Below are positions 24,790 to 38,748 of a stretch of DNA of 64,000 nt, in pieces. Every line of letters starts with the position of its first letter. Position 1 is the stretch's first letter. A program made the position numbers and the translations under genes. The DNA is from Carallia brachiata (lineage: Eukaryota; Streptophyta; Magnoliopsida; Malpighiales; Rhizophoraceae). The notes beneath the pieces were generated by a model. It made no database searches. It had not been told where the DNA came from and worked only from the letters and a program-made list of their open reading frames with translations. The stretch lies in NCBI GenBank assembly GCA_021464245.1, contig JADCRB010000073.1, positions 1,054,001-1,118,000 on the forward strand, in the 5' to 3' direction.

Positions 24790-27700
24790 TCTAATTATAA
24801 TAATAATAATTTATCTCTCTATCTTTTTTCTTTCGCCGTTTGGATTATTTTCTCGAGAAAATAGATTTGCGATTTTCTCGAGAAAGTGAAGAAAATTTTC
24901 TTCCGACGTTGGAGGACCGAGGACGTTATACTCCTAAGTTCCAACCGTATGAAAGTTTTGAATTTCTATTTTATTCATTTTTTTTCTTTGTTCTTTAAAT
25001 TTTAATCTTGATTTGGGGCCGCCTCTGACCTTCTGACCGTTTGAATTTTATTTATTTTGACCGTTTGACTTTTTGCCTTGTGTTGTGAGTGTTCTTCTTC
25101 GGCCGTTAACGGATAGCACTTCAACGCTTTAATATTGAAATATAGAAATGTTAATATCAGCCACTTTTATCTTATTTTTTATAGTTATTGTTTATCTAAT
25201 AGGTATTGATTGATTATCAAAAAGTTGAATGTAAAAATTATTACAGAACTATTATTAAAAAGTATTGATGTATTAATTTGTAATTAATATCTATAAAAAA
25301 AAAATAAAAAATAACTGTTCATAACAAACTTATATTGTATCAAATAACCGGGATTGAAATCAGTTGTGTGCTTACCTAATTGCCTCCATCTTATGGGGTT
25401 GTTGAGTTGGGTTGAGTCAGCGGCGGATCTAGAAATCTTTACTAAGAATTGACAAAATTTATATACATATAAAAAATAATAACAAAAAATAATAAATATG
25501 GAATTTACTGTGGATAAAATTATTGAATTTAAAGAAGGATAATGAGTTAAAATTAAATTATTTTTTTTTATGGGTCTTTAGTTAGCTACGTATCTGCCTA
25601 TGAGTTAAGGTGAAACTATAGTTATAAAAGCCGGCTGAGTTTGATTGGTTGGACTGAAAATCTAGTAACCCGATCATGGGATCAGATCGGGTTAGTTAAA
25701 AAACCGTTTTCACCTGGAAAAACTCGATCTAGCCTGTCAGATTTTTGGAACCTAGTGACCTGATTGAATCGGACTAAGTAATTATTTTAAGTAAAAAATT
25801 TTAAAAAATGAATGATTTTAGTACATTTTAATATCCTAAAAGGAAAAAAAAATTTAATTTGGATCTAAAAGAAAAATATAGAATAAGAGTTTATTCCTAC
25901 GTATAAAAGAGAAAAATCAAAAATTATTTTAGATATTAATCCGACTAAGTCAACTATTGACTCATTTGTTGAACCAGTAACCTGTTCATCTGATCCTTTG
26001 CCTGAATTGTACTCCGAGTCAGGTTTAATAACTTTGGGTGAAATTACTAGAACATCAAGAATTTTAATGGGTCAAACCACTTGAAGTTAGCCTAATAGCA
26101 AAGGCAAACTTAAATCGATAAAAAATTGAAACCAGGCTTCAAATCTTTTTAAATGTTGTTGTGCTAGCAACCTGGTTGAGTCAACCTGGTTGAGTCAACT
26201 TGGAGCTGGCTTTTGGCAGCATCTTGAATGTTTTTGACCTAAACAAACGATATTAGCGTCAAGATTCCAATTTTGATTCTAGTAGAAGGCACGATCCTTG
26301 GTCTGAAAATTGAATGAGATCAAGACAAGGTGGGCCGAGTCCAACATATCGTCGCGATGGAGATTAAAGTGAAGCAAGCATACTTCTTCGTTAACTTTAG
26401 CTTCTAGTGTGGGGGTGAGCGATTGTTAGCGTAATGCCTTCCCTTTACATCTATGTAGATGCTTCAAGCTATTGCGATTTGCATGTCAGGTTTCAATTTT
26501 GTGACTTGACGAGACTAGGAATGTGTGCTCACATTTTTTTTTTTTTGTTGTATTTATAGAATACTGCCTTTGGTTTTCAATTTTACAAATAAAAAAAGAA
26601 AAGTTAATTTTTGTACTAATTATTAGGTAATGTTGGATATATGAGTGCATATGTGGCATATATCTTTACAACAATTAGACTCTTTTTTAGTGATGATTTT
26701 AGGTGGTAATTTTTATTTTTTTCTTACTTTATTTTTCGATGAATAAAAAGGAAAAAAAGATACCGTGGGACATTCCACTATGTATCACAGCCGGCTATGT
26801 CCATATAATTACCATAATTAATTAATTTCCGTGTCATCCAACATTTGTCCTAATAACTTAAGGGCTGTTGCTCAGTGATAGTGGAGAATCATTCAATTGG
26901 ACGGCAAATAGGGATGAATTGCATAGAGCCAAAATTGGTCTCTAACATCCCTTCTCTGTGCTATATTTTGGCAAATGTTGCATACTCGTTCCCTTCATAA
27001 GTAGCCAAAAATTCAGGAAAGTAACACTGGAGCTTGGTCATTGGACATCCAAAGACTTCCTGAGATGGCTTCAGACATACTTTTACGGGGCTTCTGCTAG
27101 TTGTGTCGTTGACGTTTTGCCTTCACAGCCGATGCAAGCCCACTTCAAGATTTTTGCCTGCCGGTGTCTGCAGAGGGGTACGCACTATGCACATTGTATG
27201 CTTATGTCTACTGAAGTCTTGATTAACTATCTGAATTTAGCTTGCATGGTAACTAAGTTCCCCCTTAGCCCCTCCTAAGAAAAGGGTTTGGGAACGAAGT
27301 TGGAAGTTCAAATTTCGAGCCCTTCTAAAAAATATTCATCAAGTGAATTTGAAGACTTTACTTTTAAGATATTGCTCTCATAATATAGTGCACCCACCTT
27401 TCCTTTCTTTCTAATAATTTTTTTTATCAATTCCTTTTTAATAATTAATAAATTAATTATAAACTATTTTTATTTTTATTTTTTTTAGTTTACAGGATAA
27501 GAAAATTTTAGAGGAGGTAGGTATCGAACCCCCACCTCCTCTATAGCCCAATAGCCACATATCCATTTACTCTAGTAAAAGTTGATGCTGGAAATTCTAA
27601 TGTTTTGAGATTAAATTCCACATTCAAACCCAAAATTTTAAAGGTCAAACTTGGGCCGTCCATGCACGCTCTAAAACGGCCCTCCCCAACAATCAAATCT

Positions 27701-30258
27701 ACAAATGGTAAGAAAAATAGTTGCTGCTAGAAGATACTTGAAATTGTTCATATCAGAAGCACAAGAGCAAAGAGCGAATTTTTCATTTTTGATGTGAAAA
27801 AACTTATAGTGATGATCATGAACTTTTATTCATTGAAAAAAAAGAAATCCTTTTTTTTTTTATCATTCAAAGTTCGGTGAATGTAGAAGATTAACTCTTT
27901 TTTTTTCAATTAACAGTCATTACTTTCAATCACTTAAATTTATTTTCAATCCATAAAATTATTTTTTTTAACAAAAATTCTTAACACCTTACACTTTTGA
28001 TCCAACGAATTTTCATTTGGTCCTAACTTTGCCTGCTCTGAGAATTCACACAAATACATGAACTTATTGGGCCTAACTGGCTCAAGAATCCTAAACAACT
28101 CGTTTCCACTGAGCTCAAAGTCATCTTGTTGACAGAGGGGCCAAACCCCTTCTGTTCTTATGTTTGCTCTAAAATTACCCATTTAAGACTTTGTTTTTAA
28201 AAAAAAAAAACAGTTCTTTCTTTATGGTCAAAGTTTTTATCAATGAGGGCCTTTGATGACCCAAAAAAAAAAAATTATCGATGAGTGAATGTGTTAAATT
28301 AATCCTCTCAGACTCGCCCAATCATTAACTAAAGTAATACTTGGGGATAGTTTCGAGATTAAATACTGCCCTATCAAATAAAAAAAAAAAAAAGTCGAAA
28401 AGAGACAGAAAAGATTCATGTTGATGTGAGACACATAACTTTTCAGATTTACTATAATGACACAAGAAAGTACATTTATGTTCAAATGTGAACTATATAT
28501 TTATTTCGAAAACGGGTCATGACCATCTTTGCCCAATTTTCTTTGATTCATAGTGGAGGTGGCTGTGGCACAAAGCCATGTGGGGGCACCTAATCCTGCA
28601 CCTTCTTATTGATTCTCCCATAGGCACCAGATGTTCATATCCTTAATGCAAATATGAGGATGTCCTATTGCCAATAATGGCTACTTTTTTTAGTTTTTTT
28701 TTTTTTTTTCCCCTCAAAGCAAGCTGTGCTCCATGCTTGCACATGGCCACCAACCTCTACTCCCATGTTTCATGGTTTTCAATTATTACCCTTTTATTGG
28801 CCAAGCATTGATAATGATTTTCTTTCACATTGCAACCTTGCATTTTAAATAATTAGGTGTAATTTGTTAATAATTGCCAAAGAGCCAGATGTATGCATGT
28901 GCAAAACTTGGAAGTAGCCTCCAATTATGTTTTGGCAACGAAACCTCTTGTTTGTGTCTGGTAGGCAGAGGCAATGATTGGCGAAGAGGCCATCACTCTT
29001 GGGACATTTCCTTCGTGGGTCCCACAATTTCTCTCTCCATCCTCTCTCTCCCACTCACACACATGAAGAAAGCTCCAAGTTGTCTATAGTTTCTAACATT
29101 TCTGTCCACCCTGGAACATGGGGAGATTCTCTTCTACCAGACAAATCATGTCAAGGTAAAACCTTTTAGATTTGGAATAATTACCTTCTACCCTAGAAGA
29201 ACAACAAAAGATTGAAACTTTGGTATTGTAAATGATTTGCTTCTTTACATGGGGCAACTGGCTTATCTCTATCTTATCTCTAATAACCATCTATTCTCGA
29301 ATAACATCCTCCTCCTGCACGAGGGAAAAGAAAAAAGAACAAAAGTAACACCTTTGGTTTATTCTTATTCAAGCAATGTCCACAGTTACTTTTCCTCAAA
29401 AAAAAAATTTCCACAGTTACTTGGACAATGATGATTGTTATGATGGCTTGGAAATATGGGATTCATGGTTTAATCATCTTTCTTTTCATGATGGTTGTAT
29501 AAATATTTTAGACTTCCATTGTACCGCTTAACGTTAGATAATATTAAAGTAGTTACGTAAATTATTCAACGACATTTAACAGTTTATTATTTTTTAATTT
29601 TAATTATCTAACAACACATATCATTTTGATTTTACTTTGATCATATTTAAAGAATGTCACGAAATATTTTCTAATATTTTATGTTTTTTAACAAAGATCA
29701 AAGAGAAACGAGGAGGAGAAATGTTGACTTCTTGCCTTTTAGGGCTTTTATTTTAGGTATGCAATGCAGGGGGCTCGTAGTTGTGGCATAAATAGTCAAA
29801 ATCCTAAGTACAGTTTTAAATATAACTTCTTTCACTGCAACAGATTAAGGTCAGCCCCTTGTCTAGAACAATGGTTCAGTAATAGTCAGAAAAAATAAAC
29901 CATTGTTGACAGTGCATTACCCATATGAGTTGACCATGATCACTCACATAAGGGCACAGAATAGTGATTAGTCAGCCATTATCACTAAAAACACATTCCC
30001 TATGTCTAATTGTCTGGTAGATTTCTGGTAAGTGCAAAATTTTCCAGCCATTGAAGTGCTAATAATTAAGTTGTTCAAGTCCCAAGAACCCACGTACATA
30101 CAGATTTTTTTAATTTTGAAAAGCTAGCTCATTTGATTCTCTCTATCTACCACTCATTATCAGGAACACATATAATCTTCACTGACCACCTTCCTCCTTT
30201 GTTCTACAGAGCCAAAAATGCCACACATCTAGGAGGAACAAACTCAAAAGAAGACATA
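24790..30258. other. Intergenic region between the divergent IPUT1 and receptor-kinase genes
   Basis: The genes point away from each other, so both promoters lie here. No further gene could be supported. Repeat-like pieces include GGCGGATCTAG near 25422 and a diffuse family of phrases such as GTAACCCGATC and GTAACCTGTTC at 25660-26020, probably from an old transposon. A minus-strand open frame at 27946-28182 has no recognisable motif. Confidence 0.45.
27495..27570 (-). repeat. Possible tRNA-derived SINE fragment
   Basis: On the minus strand the phrase GGGGGTTCGATACC (about 27522-27535) matches a Pol III B box, preceded by a tRNA-like stretch (GTGGCTATTGGGC). No poly(A) tail or target duplication could be defined, so only a fragment is proposed. 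Confidence 0.3.
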
Positions 30259-33200
30259 ATGCAGACCCAGATGCCGTTCTTTTACACCTTTGTTGCTCTT
30301 TCACTTGTTTTTGCTGAGGGAGCTGAAACTGTACAATTCGATGAACTATCAACTTTGTTGTCCATCAAATCTGGCCTTAATGATCCTTCAAATCAACTGA
30401 AGGATTGGAAACTGCCAAGCAATGCTGCTGAAGACTTGTTCCCTCATTGTAACTGGACCGGAGTCTCATGCAATTCCAAAGGTTCTGTAGAGATACTTGA
30501 CCTCTCTAACATGAACCTCAGTGGCAGTGTTTCAGATCGCATTGAAGGCTTGAGTAGTCTTTCTGTTCTTAATATTTCCATCAATGGGTTTGCCTCTGGA
30601 TTGCCAGAGTCACTGGGGAATCTTACCTCCCTGAAGAGCATTGATGTAAGTCAGAATTACTTCATTGGCAGCTTCCCCACAGGACTTGGGAGGGCCTTAG
30701 GATTGACTTCAGTCAATGCTTCAAATAACAACTTCTCAGGATTTCTTCCTGAGGATCTTGGCAATGCAACATCACTTACAAGCCTAGATTTTCGAGGGAG
30801 CTTCTTTGAAGGATCAATGCCTGCTTCTTTCAAGAATCTGCAGAACTTGAAATTTCTTGGCCTTTCAGGTAATAACCTGACAGGAAAGATTCCAAGTGAG
30901 ATTGGCCAACTCTCTTCTCTAGAAACTGTAATACTTGGATACAACGAATTTGAAGGTGAAATCCCTGCAGAGTTCGGTAACCTCACCAATCTGCAGTATC
31001 TTGACTTGGCTGTTGGCAGTCTCAGTGGTCAGATTCCAGCTGTATTGGGCAGGCTAAGAAAACTTACTGTTGTTTACTTGTACAGGAACAACTTCGCTGG
31101 AAAGATCCCACCAGAACTCGGCAACGCTACATCCTTATCGTTCTTGGATCTTTCTGACAATCAGATTTCAGGAGAGATCCCAGTGGAGATAGCAGACCTG
31201 AAGAATTTGCAGCTCTTGAATTTAATGTGCAACCAACTCACCGGAAACATTCCCAGCAAGCTTGGCCAGTTAACCAAATTGGAGGTACTTGAACTATGGA
31301 AGAACTTTTTGAAAGGCCCTTTGCCATTGAATCTTGGGCAGAACTCGCCCTTGCAATGGTTAGATGTGTCATCAAATTCGTTTTCAGGAGAGATTCCTCC
31401 AGGTTTATGTGATTCTGGAAAGCTCACCAAGCTCATTCTTTTCAATAATTCCATCACTGGTTCAATTCCTATAGGACTCTCCACCTGTAAATCATTAATT
31501 CGTGTTCGGATGCAACACAATCGTATCTCTGCGGAGATTCCTGTTAGCCTTGGAAGTCTTCCAACACTTCAAAGGCTAGAATTGGCCAACAACAACCTCA
31601 CTGGCCCAATCCCAGCTGATATTGCTTTGTCTACATCACTTTCTTTCATTGATGTATCTCACAATCATCTTGAGGATTTCCTCCCAGAGAGCATTCTCTC
31701 CATCCACAGCCTCCAGACATTCTTGGCCTCCAACAACAACCTGGAAGGCAGAATCCCCAACCAATTCCAGGACTGCCCATCACTCACAGTGCTTGACCTT
31801 TCAAACAACCATTTCTCTGGAGAACTTCCAGAGAGTATTGCTTCGTGCGAAAAGCTGGTGAATCTGAACCTTCGAAACAATCGGTTTACTGGGAAAATCC
31901 CAAAAGCATTCTCAACAATGCCCACATTAGCTATCGTTGATCTCTCCAACAATTCTTTGGTTGGTCAGATCCCAGAAAATTTTGGCAGCTCGCCAGCTTT
32001 GGAAACACTCAACTTTTCGTACAACAAGCTTGAGGGTCCGCTGCCCCCCAATGGTGTGTTCCTGAACATAAATCCTCATGATCTTATTGGCAATGCTGGT
32101 CTTTGTGGTGGAGTACTCCCACCATGTACACAGAGCTCCTGGGCATCAAAACAACGAGCAAATCTGCGCAAGAATCACATCATTATAGGATCCGTAGTTG
32201 GAACCTCAGCAGTCTTGTCACTAATTGTTGCATTTTTCACTGGAAGATGGTTGTATAGGAGGTGGTACTTGTATAACAGTTATGTCTATGACTGGTTTAA
32301 GAAAAGCAGCAAGGAATGGCCATGGACACTAGTGGCATTCCAGCGAGTCAGTTTCACTACCAGTGACATTCTAGATTGCATAAAGGAATCAAATATCATT
32401 GGTATGGGAGGGACTGGTATAGTGTACAAGGCTGAAGTTCAACAGCCTCAGTTAGTTATGGCAGTGAAAAAGCTATGGAGGGTGGAAACAGACATCGAAA
32501 ATGGCAATGATCTCTTTGGAGAAGTGGGTCTCTTGGGGAGGCTTAGACATAGAAACATTGTGCGGTTGTTGGGGTATCTTCACAACGAAACAGATGTGAT
32601 GATACTTTATGAGTACATGCCTAATGGAAACCTTGCAACAGCATTGCATGGCAAAGAAGCTGCCAAGTTGTTGGTGGACTGGGTATCCCGGTATAATATT
32701 GCAGTTGGAGTTGCACAGGGGTTGAACTACCTCCACCATGACTGTTACCCACCAATCATCCACCGCGATATCAAGTCCAACAACATACTGCTTGATGTAA
32801 ACCTTGAGGCAAGAATCGCAGATTTCGGATTGGCAAAGATGATGCTTCAAAAGAATGAGACAGTGTCAATGGTAGCTGGATCATACGGCTATATTGCACC
32901 TGGTAAATCCCTCATCCATATTTTCACCATAATTTTATCCAGTCATTTCATCAACAAGAAACTATTTCATTAAAGAAGCCAATGTCCCATATTTTATTGC
33001 ACATGTGATCAAATAGTACAACTGTAAAGGCTAATAACATGCCGTTCCACTAACTGCAAAATTTTCTCTCTCATTTCTCAAGCAGAATATGGATACACTC
33101 TGAAGGTAGATGAAAAGAGCGACATATACAGCTTTGGAGTTGTACTTCTGGAGCTCGTGACGGGAAAGATGCCCCTGGATCCTGCATTTGGAGAAGCTGT

Positions 33201-33486
33201 TGATATTGTTGAGTGGGTCCGGAGAAAGATTAGAAACAACAGACAATTAGAAGATGCATTAGACCCCACTATTGCAGGAAAATGCCGGCATGTGCAGGAA
33301 GAGATGCTTCTAGTCCTTCGTATTGCAATCCTTTGCACAGCAAAGCTCCCGAAGGACAGACCGTCTATGAGGGATGTCATAACAATGCTTGGAGAGGCAA
33401 AGCCACGAAGGAAAAGCATTTGTCACCATGATCCTACCAAAGAGAAGCCAATCTTTAGCAAATCCCCTACAATGGGACTTTATTAG
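30259..33486 (+). CDS. PXL1: LRR receptor-like kinase, PXL1/MIK1 group (LRR-XI), 2 exons
   Basis: Exons 30259-32902 and 33086-33486 give 1014 residues. The start at 30259 (MQTQMPFF) leads straight into a signal peptide, so the longer upstream frame is unlikely. Order: signal peptide (about 1-22), N-cap with CNWTGVSC (about 64), some 20 leucine-rich repeats of the xxLxGxIP type, transmembrane segment about 641-665 ([20 protein letters not shown]), then a Ser/Thr kinase. The kinase has [11 protein letters not shown] (about 716), AVKK Lys 737, HRDIKSNN (about 835), DFGLA (855) and APEY. APEY is split by the single intron, as is usual in this subfamily. It is an RD-type, apparently complete kinase. 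Relatives bind small secreted peptides; PXL1/PXL2 are paralogues of PXY, and MIK1 acts in pollen-tube attraction. Neighbouring ATRX favours PXL1 over other members. Confidence 0.92.
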
Positions 33487-33699
33487 GAATAACTTTTTTT
33501 CAGGAACAATTTCTTCAAGTTCCTGTTTTTGTGTAATTGCTCTTTCTTATGTAAAAATCTTCTTTGATTAAACTTGTTCCACATATTCACTTACAACTAT
33601 CAATTTATCATGCAGGTGATGTCTTTATAGTATCAAAAGAATATAGTTGAAATGTTTCAAACGGCTCACACTGCCTCATGATAAAGAAAAGCTCCCTAA

Positions 33700-34490
33700 A
33701 CCTAACACTCAATGCCATTGTATCCCTCCGCAGAATCCTACCTTAAAACGTCCCCCAATTCTCTCCCACATCCCACTATACTCTTCCTCCATCACCATCA
33801 TTTTCTCCTCCGATTCCTTAGCCCCTTCCTTCTCCAGTATATGTCTTCTGAACCCACATAATATTTTTCTCAATTTCACAGACTCATCCACAATCTCATC
33901 TTTCTTTGGTTGGTCATGATTTACCAAATTCTCCTTCTCTTTCTTCAACCTCCTGAAGTCCTGATATACCTTCCATTATCTTACCCTGCAACTCCTCTTT
34001 CTTTAATTTTCACTACCTTCAATGCCAGCCTCACTTGCTCCGAATCGCCATTCCCCTCCTCTAACCTCCTCTATGCACGTCAACAACCTTGAAGAATCCC
34101 CTAACAGACTTGGAGTATAATGCGAATACTCATGTCCCTTTGACTTCGGTTCCTAAATTTCTCTCTTCCTTCCACAATGTAACCTCATTAGCCACCGGAG
34201 AAACAAGGCCCCAAGTCAAAGAACCACCAGGGCAAAACCCAATGTCAATGCATACACAATATACCTTGAAAACCGTTGAATTATGGCTGTTTTGCAGGTT
34301 TTGCAAGACACCCAGAAGAGAAAAATAATCGCTTTTCTTGTTTCAAGATTCTGGGTCGCTCCAAGAACCGATCTTGATCATGTTCTGAACATCTTGCAGT
34401 TTCTTGGACCCCAAAACCACTCAAATTTCACGCAAAAGGAAGAGTTCTACGTGGGTTTTGGAGATTTCTGGAGGCGAATTTCGTGATCTT
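33700..34490 (-). pseudogene. Decayed gene with membrane segment and coiled coil
   Basis: On the minus strand a charged coiled-coil-like stretch is open at 33709-33948 (LVNHDQPKKDEIVDESVKLR, GFRRHILEKEGAKESEEKMM). Upstream, around 34160-34310, another frame reads FWVSCKTCKTAIIQRFSRYI followed by a hydrophobic segment broken by a stop (ALTLGFALVVL, stop, LGALFLRWL). Further stops and frame changes separate the pieces. This looks like a once-complete gene losing its frame. The family is not recognised. The open frames on the plus strand here are shadows. Confidence 0.4.
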
Positions 34491-35470
34491 GATTCTATAT
34501 CTGGTTGGGCGACGTAGAGTTGTTGTGTTTAGGATATAAATAAGAAAAAGAGGGACTGAAAATGGAGGCCATGAACGGCGGCGAGGAAAATGAAGGTACA
34601 TGGTAGAAAGAGAAGGACCTTGCTAGAGGGTCACGGTGGGAATTCCGTGACGCTTCGTGGGTCGGACTTGCTGTGCATTGTGGCTGGGATTCCGGTGAGC
34701 AACCCGGCAAACTCCCTCCGGCCGTAACGGCAAAGCCAGTCTTGGAGACAGAGGCATAGGCAGAAAGGGCAGCCGTGAAAGGAAATAAAATGGTATTTGG
34801 GTTTACCGTTGAGAGATTTTTAATTTAATTCTTCGTGTCACATAATAATAATAATAATATTATTATATTATTAATTAATTAATTAATTTATATTATGTAA
34901 TATTATAAATAATTAAATTAAAAAATAATAATAATAAACACATGAATTTAAGCAATTTCGACAACAAGTTTATTGTTTTTTTTAATTTTAGTGTAACAAT
35001 AATATAAAAAAAATGTGTCTTTATCTCAGAATCAGAGATCATTTATATTTACAGAAAAATTTACGTATCATCGATTGACGAGTGACTCTAAATTACAATA
35101 AATAAAATTTAAACTCGAAATAAAATATAATCGAGGGTTGAATTTTTAAAACATACTTTTATGAACTCAGAAATTTATTAAAAAAATAAAAATAAAATTA
35201 CATGTCAGCATGCTTTTTGTTGTCATTTTTTTTTGAAAAAAAAAAAATATAAATAGGATCCTATTAATGTCCCTGTTAGGCTACGTTTATTCCATTACAC
35301 TTAACCAGTCACAATGGAAGTGTGTCAAAAAAAACAAAAAAAAGGGTCACAATGGAAGTTTAACTCCGGATTCTTAAGGGGTTATGTTTTTTCTTTTCAT
35401 GGAAAATCTACTTTTTTTTTTTTTCCAAGACTTTAATGTGAACCTTCTTTTGTTATAGAACAAATGATTA
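34491..35470. other. Intergenic DNA with TAA-rich microsatellite
   Basis: About 34500-34790 is moderately G+C-rich and could be the 5' part of the decayed gene beside it. It is followed by (TAA)n/(TTAA)n-rich DNA at 34844-34942. No coding region supported. Confidence 0.45.
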
Positions 35471-35471
35471 A

Positions 35472-36289
35472 GGTTAATTTCATTCACAATTTTTAAATTT
35501 TTATTAAATTTAATTTACAATCTTTTTTCTGTTAAATTTGGTCATCAATATTATTTTTGTTAATCAAATTCAATTTTTTTATTGAATTTTTCGTTAAAAA
35601 TGTCTAATAATGTCAATTAACATAACACGTTATTATTGTCAGACCAATTAACTTGCTATGTTATTGCTGACGTGGTATTTTGTGTAAAATATTAAAATTT
35701 TCAATAAAGTGAAAAACCAAAAGAAAATAAAGAAATTTGAATTGAAACCACCGTCATCGCCACCGTCGCACTACCCCTGGAGCCGTAATCAAAACATCCA
35801 ACCCCAAATGCCACCGGCATCAGCACCATTTCTTTCGCCACCGTACTTTTGCTCAAAAGGTACCCACTTCCCAATTCATCCATTCTCGGCACATCCAAAC
35901 CACCACAAGGGCCTTTTGAACTTAAGCTCCTAAAAAGGCGTTGACGGCGAGGCAGGCGGTGAAGGTGGTGGGACGGTGGAGGTTTTTAATTTTTAGGGTT
36001 CAATGAGATTTAACGAAAAACAAAAAAAGCTTTATTAAGATTTTTAATTTTTTAAAGTACTAATATTTTGTACAAAATGCCATGTCACCAGCTGTTATTA
36101 ATGTAGCCTGGTGATTGTTCGACAATAATAACCTGTTATACTACTTAGAGCCACTTAAGTGTACTTAACAAAAAATTTAATAAAATAGTTAAATTTGACT
36201 AATAGAAATAATGTTCAAAGACAGATTTGACCAAAGAAAATTATGAATTGAATTTAACGAAAATTAAAAAATTATGAGTAAAGTTGACC
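35472..36289. mobile_element. Long terminal-inverted-repeat element with G+C-rich core (Pack-MULE candidate)
   Basis: The stretch 35472-35711 is a diverged reverse complement of about 36029-36289. Paired phrases include GGTTAATTTCATTCAC against GGTCAACTTTACTCAT at the tips, ACGTTATTATTGTCAGAC against AGGTTATTATTGTCGAAC, and TGGTATTTTGTGTAAAATAT against TGGCATTTTGTACAAAATAT at the inner ends. Between these arms (about 240-260 bp) lies a core of about 317 bp that is far richer in G+C, with proline-rich coding-like sequence (PPSSPPSHYPWSRN). Long arms around a foreign-looking core are typical of Mutator-like elements that carry gene fragments. I could not find a matching 9-bp target duplication, and the arms are old, so the class is tentative. 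Confidence 0.5.
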
Positions 36290-37081
36290 TTTAAGTCTAA
36301 AATAAACTTGTATTTTTGTCGTAATTGTCTTTCTTCTCTCACTTTAATGTAACTATTTTGCAATAAAAGGTATAATGAATTAGCATTAAAAGGGTAATAC
36401 TTTATATGCCAATAATTGCAATATTGTTATTTCTGATACCACTAATTAGTTAAAGTTTCAAATTTTCTTAAACGTTATTCATATTAATAAGTTATTTAAC
36501 TCAAAATGAATTTAAATAAAACTTTTATTCTACATAAATCATTAATTTTAATGTGAAATACATTTTTTAATGCCTTTGTGTGGTTGAATACATTAAATCT
36601 CCTCCAACAAATAAATAATTCATTTTGATTAACGTTTATTGGTGCATAATAAAGTATCGACATGTACGAGTGATCTCTGACTAGCCACTAATATTACAAA
36701 TTTACAAGTTTCACTTTGTGAATCTTAATATTCAATGGCCGAAATTGCGGTGTTAGGTAATATTATGAGGAGCCATCGATAAATCCCTTGTAATTCCATA
36801 AGATGAATTCCAATTTAAGACCTCTCAAAAACTTAAAAAAAAAATACCTCTCGGAATTGCGGTGATCGTCACTTTGAATGCACCAAGAATAAAGTTTGAG
36901 GAAGAAAGGAAAAAAAAAAGAAAAGAAAGGAGGATAAGGCGATGAAGATAAAGGAAAAAAAAAAAAAAAAGAGGTGAGGTAGCTGAGGAACAACAAGAAT
37001 GCACACCAAATAGGATAGTAATGAACTTCCATTGACTCTGTTAAGATTTGTAAAATATTTCTTGATTGGGTTCCATTATGA

Positions 37082-37276
37082 GGATAGATAAAATTTTTTA
37101 CTGTTCGTATTTTTTTTTATAATGGTGAGTGTCTTTTGTGTAATTATAAAGAAAAAATATAAAATAAAAAAATAATAATACTTTTTATATTATTTTTTAT
37201 CGTTATAATTACACAAAAAATATTCATAATTATAAAAAAAAATAATGTGAATGTAATAAAAAAATTTTATCTGTCC
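37082..37276. mobile_element. 195-bp inverted-repeat element (MITE-like)
   Basis: The left end GGATAGATAAAATTTTTT (37082) is mirrored by AAAAAATTTTATCTGTCC ending at 37276. The arms continue inward with TTTTGTGTAATTATAA matched by TTATAATTACACAAAA. The interior is almost pure A/T. No coding capacity and no clear target duplication. Confidence 0.55.
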
Positions 37277-38748
37277 AATAAGTTTTTTCCTTCTTGATTT
37301 TATATTGGAATGAGAATCAAATTGGGGGAAATGTGATTCCTATTTTAAAGGGAATAGGAACCACGTCAACATAAATCAAACAATCAGATTGGAAATGAGA
37401 CTCATTCCCATTCATATCCAAACATCTATCTAACCAAACGCCACCTAATTTCTAACCGAATTCTTAGTAGTACTTTTGTACAAAATATCACAACTTACTC
37501 ATTTCTTAGGTCTATTGTTGTTTTGCTTAATTTTAAGATTTTCATAGTAGACTCCAACACTTTTCTAACTATTTGAATAGAAGTTGATTTTTAAAAATAA
37601 ATATTTAGTAAGGTGGAATTAAATCTAACTAATTAATAATAATTTAAAGTTTTGTATAATGAAATAAATATAAAAGAATTTGATATTGTATAAAATTATT
37701 ATTTCTCATTATCCAATTTAATTTATTAGTGTTTCACATTAATTTTATTTTTTTTATGAAATTAGGATTTAAATCCTATAAATATTAATATATCAATTTT
37801 TTTTAGAAGGTTCTCATTTTTTATATACAATTATAGTTAGAGATACAATTTTCTTAATTATAAACAATCACGAATTTACTCAATTCACGTTCCACATACA
37901 CTTAAAACTCGTGTAACTCAAATACACTTAATTAAAAAAAAAAAAAAGAGAAAAGGAAAAAAATCAAAAAAAATACTCCTCAATTCTTTTAGAGAAACAA
38001 AAAAAATGTTTCTATATTTTTTTTAAAATAATATTCAAAATTTAAGGTTTTTTTTTCTTTATCCTTTTATATAAAATACAAATGAAAAAAAATTACTTTT
38101 AGAAATGCGATAAACTCTTACATTGTATGTGTCTAATACTAGTAAAAATATACGATGGATAGCTTTATTGGGAAGGGTTCAAGTTGTTGTCCATACGTGA
38201 TTCCATACTTAATATTTATATTGTGACGTATTTATTTATTTCTACGACAATATTTATTGTTTTTGTAACAAAAAATAACATGATATTTTTTATTAGAAAA
38301 ATAATAAATCTCGTTACAAAAATAAATAAACTCGTCACAATATAGATATAAGTCTGGATACTAACGTATAAATTTTTTTATATTGAAAAATGATTTAAAA
38401 GGAAACATATGGTAGCAATATAATGAGACCAACATCGTAGGTCCACGCTGATGTGATATAATTTATTTAAAATCAATTGAATTCAAAAAAAATATCACAA
38501 GTTATCTGATGAATTGCTTGCCCATACAAGCCTCCTATTGCGTGACAATATAGTCAAGTTCTAAAACAAACGGAAAAAAGAAAAAACTTAGCCACAATAC
38601 AGGGAAAATATTAAAATGGGTGCACATTTGTGGTGCAACCTAGTAAAAAATTAATTGAGTTAAAAAAGTAAATATATCAACAATTGGATGGATTATATAC
38701 CTATTTTGCATTGTTTTTCTATCCAGTCAAAAATAAAGAAAATAGTAA

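Noticed and set aside
25600..26100. Possible intact transposon with CCGG-rich ends
   Set aside because: Repeat-like phrases recur, but no definable inverted ends or target duplication were found.
26958..27278. 106-codon plus-strand open frame
   Set aside because: No motif, no splice context, no relation to neighbouring genes; consistent with chance.
30133..30258. Longer N-terminus for the receptor kinase
   Set aside because: It starts at a non-ATG codon and would place 42 residues before an otherwise normal signal peptide.
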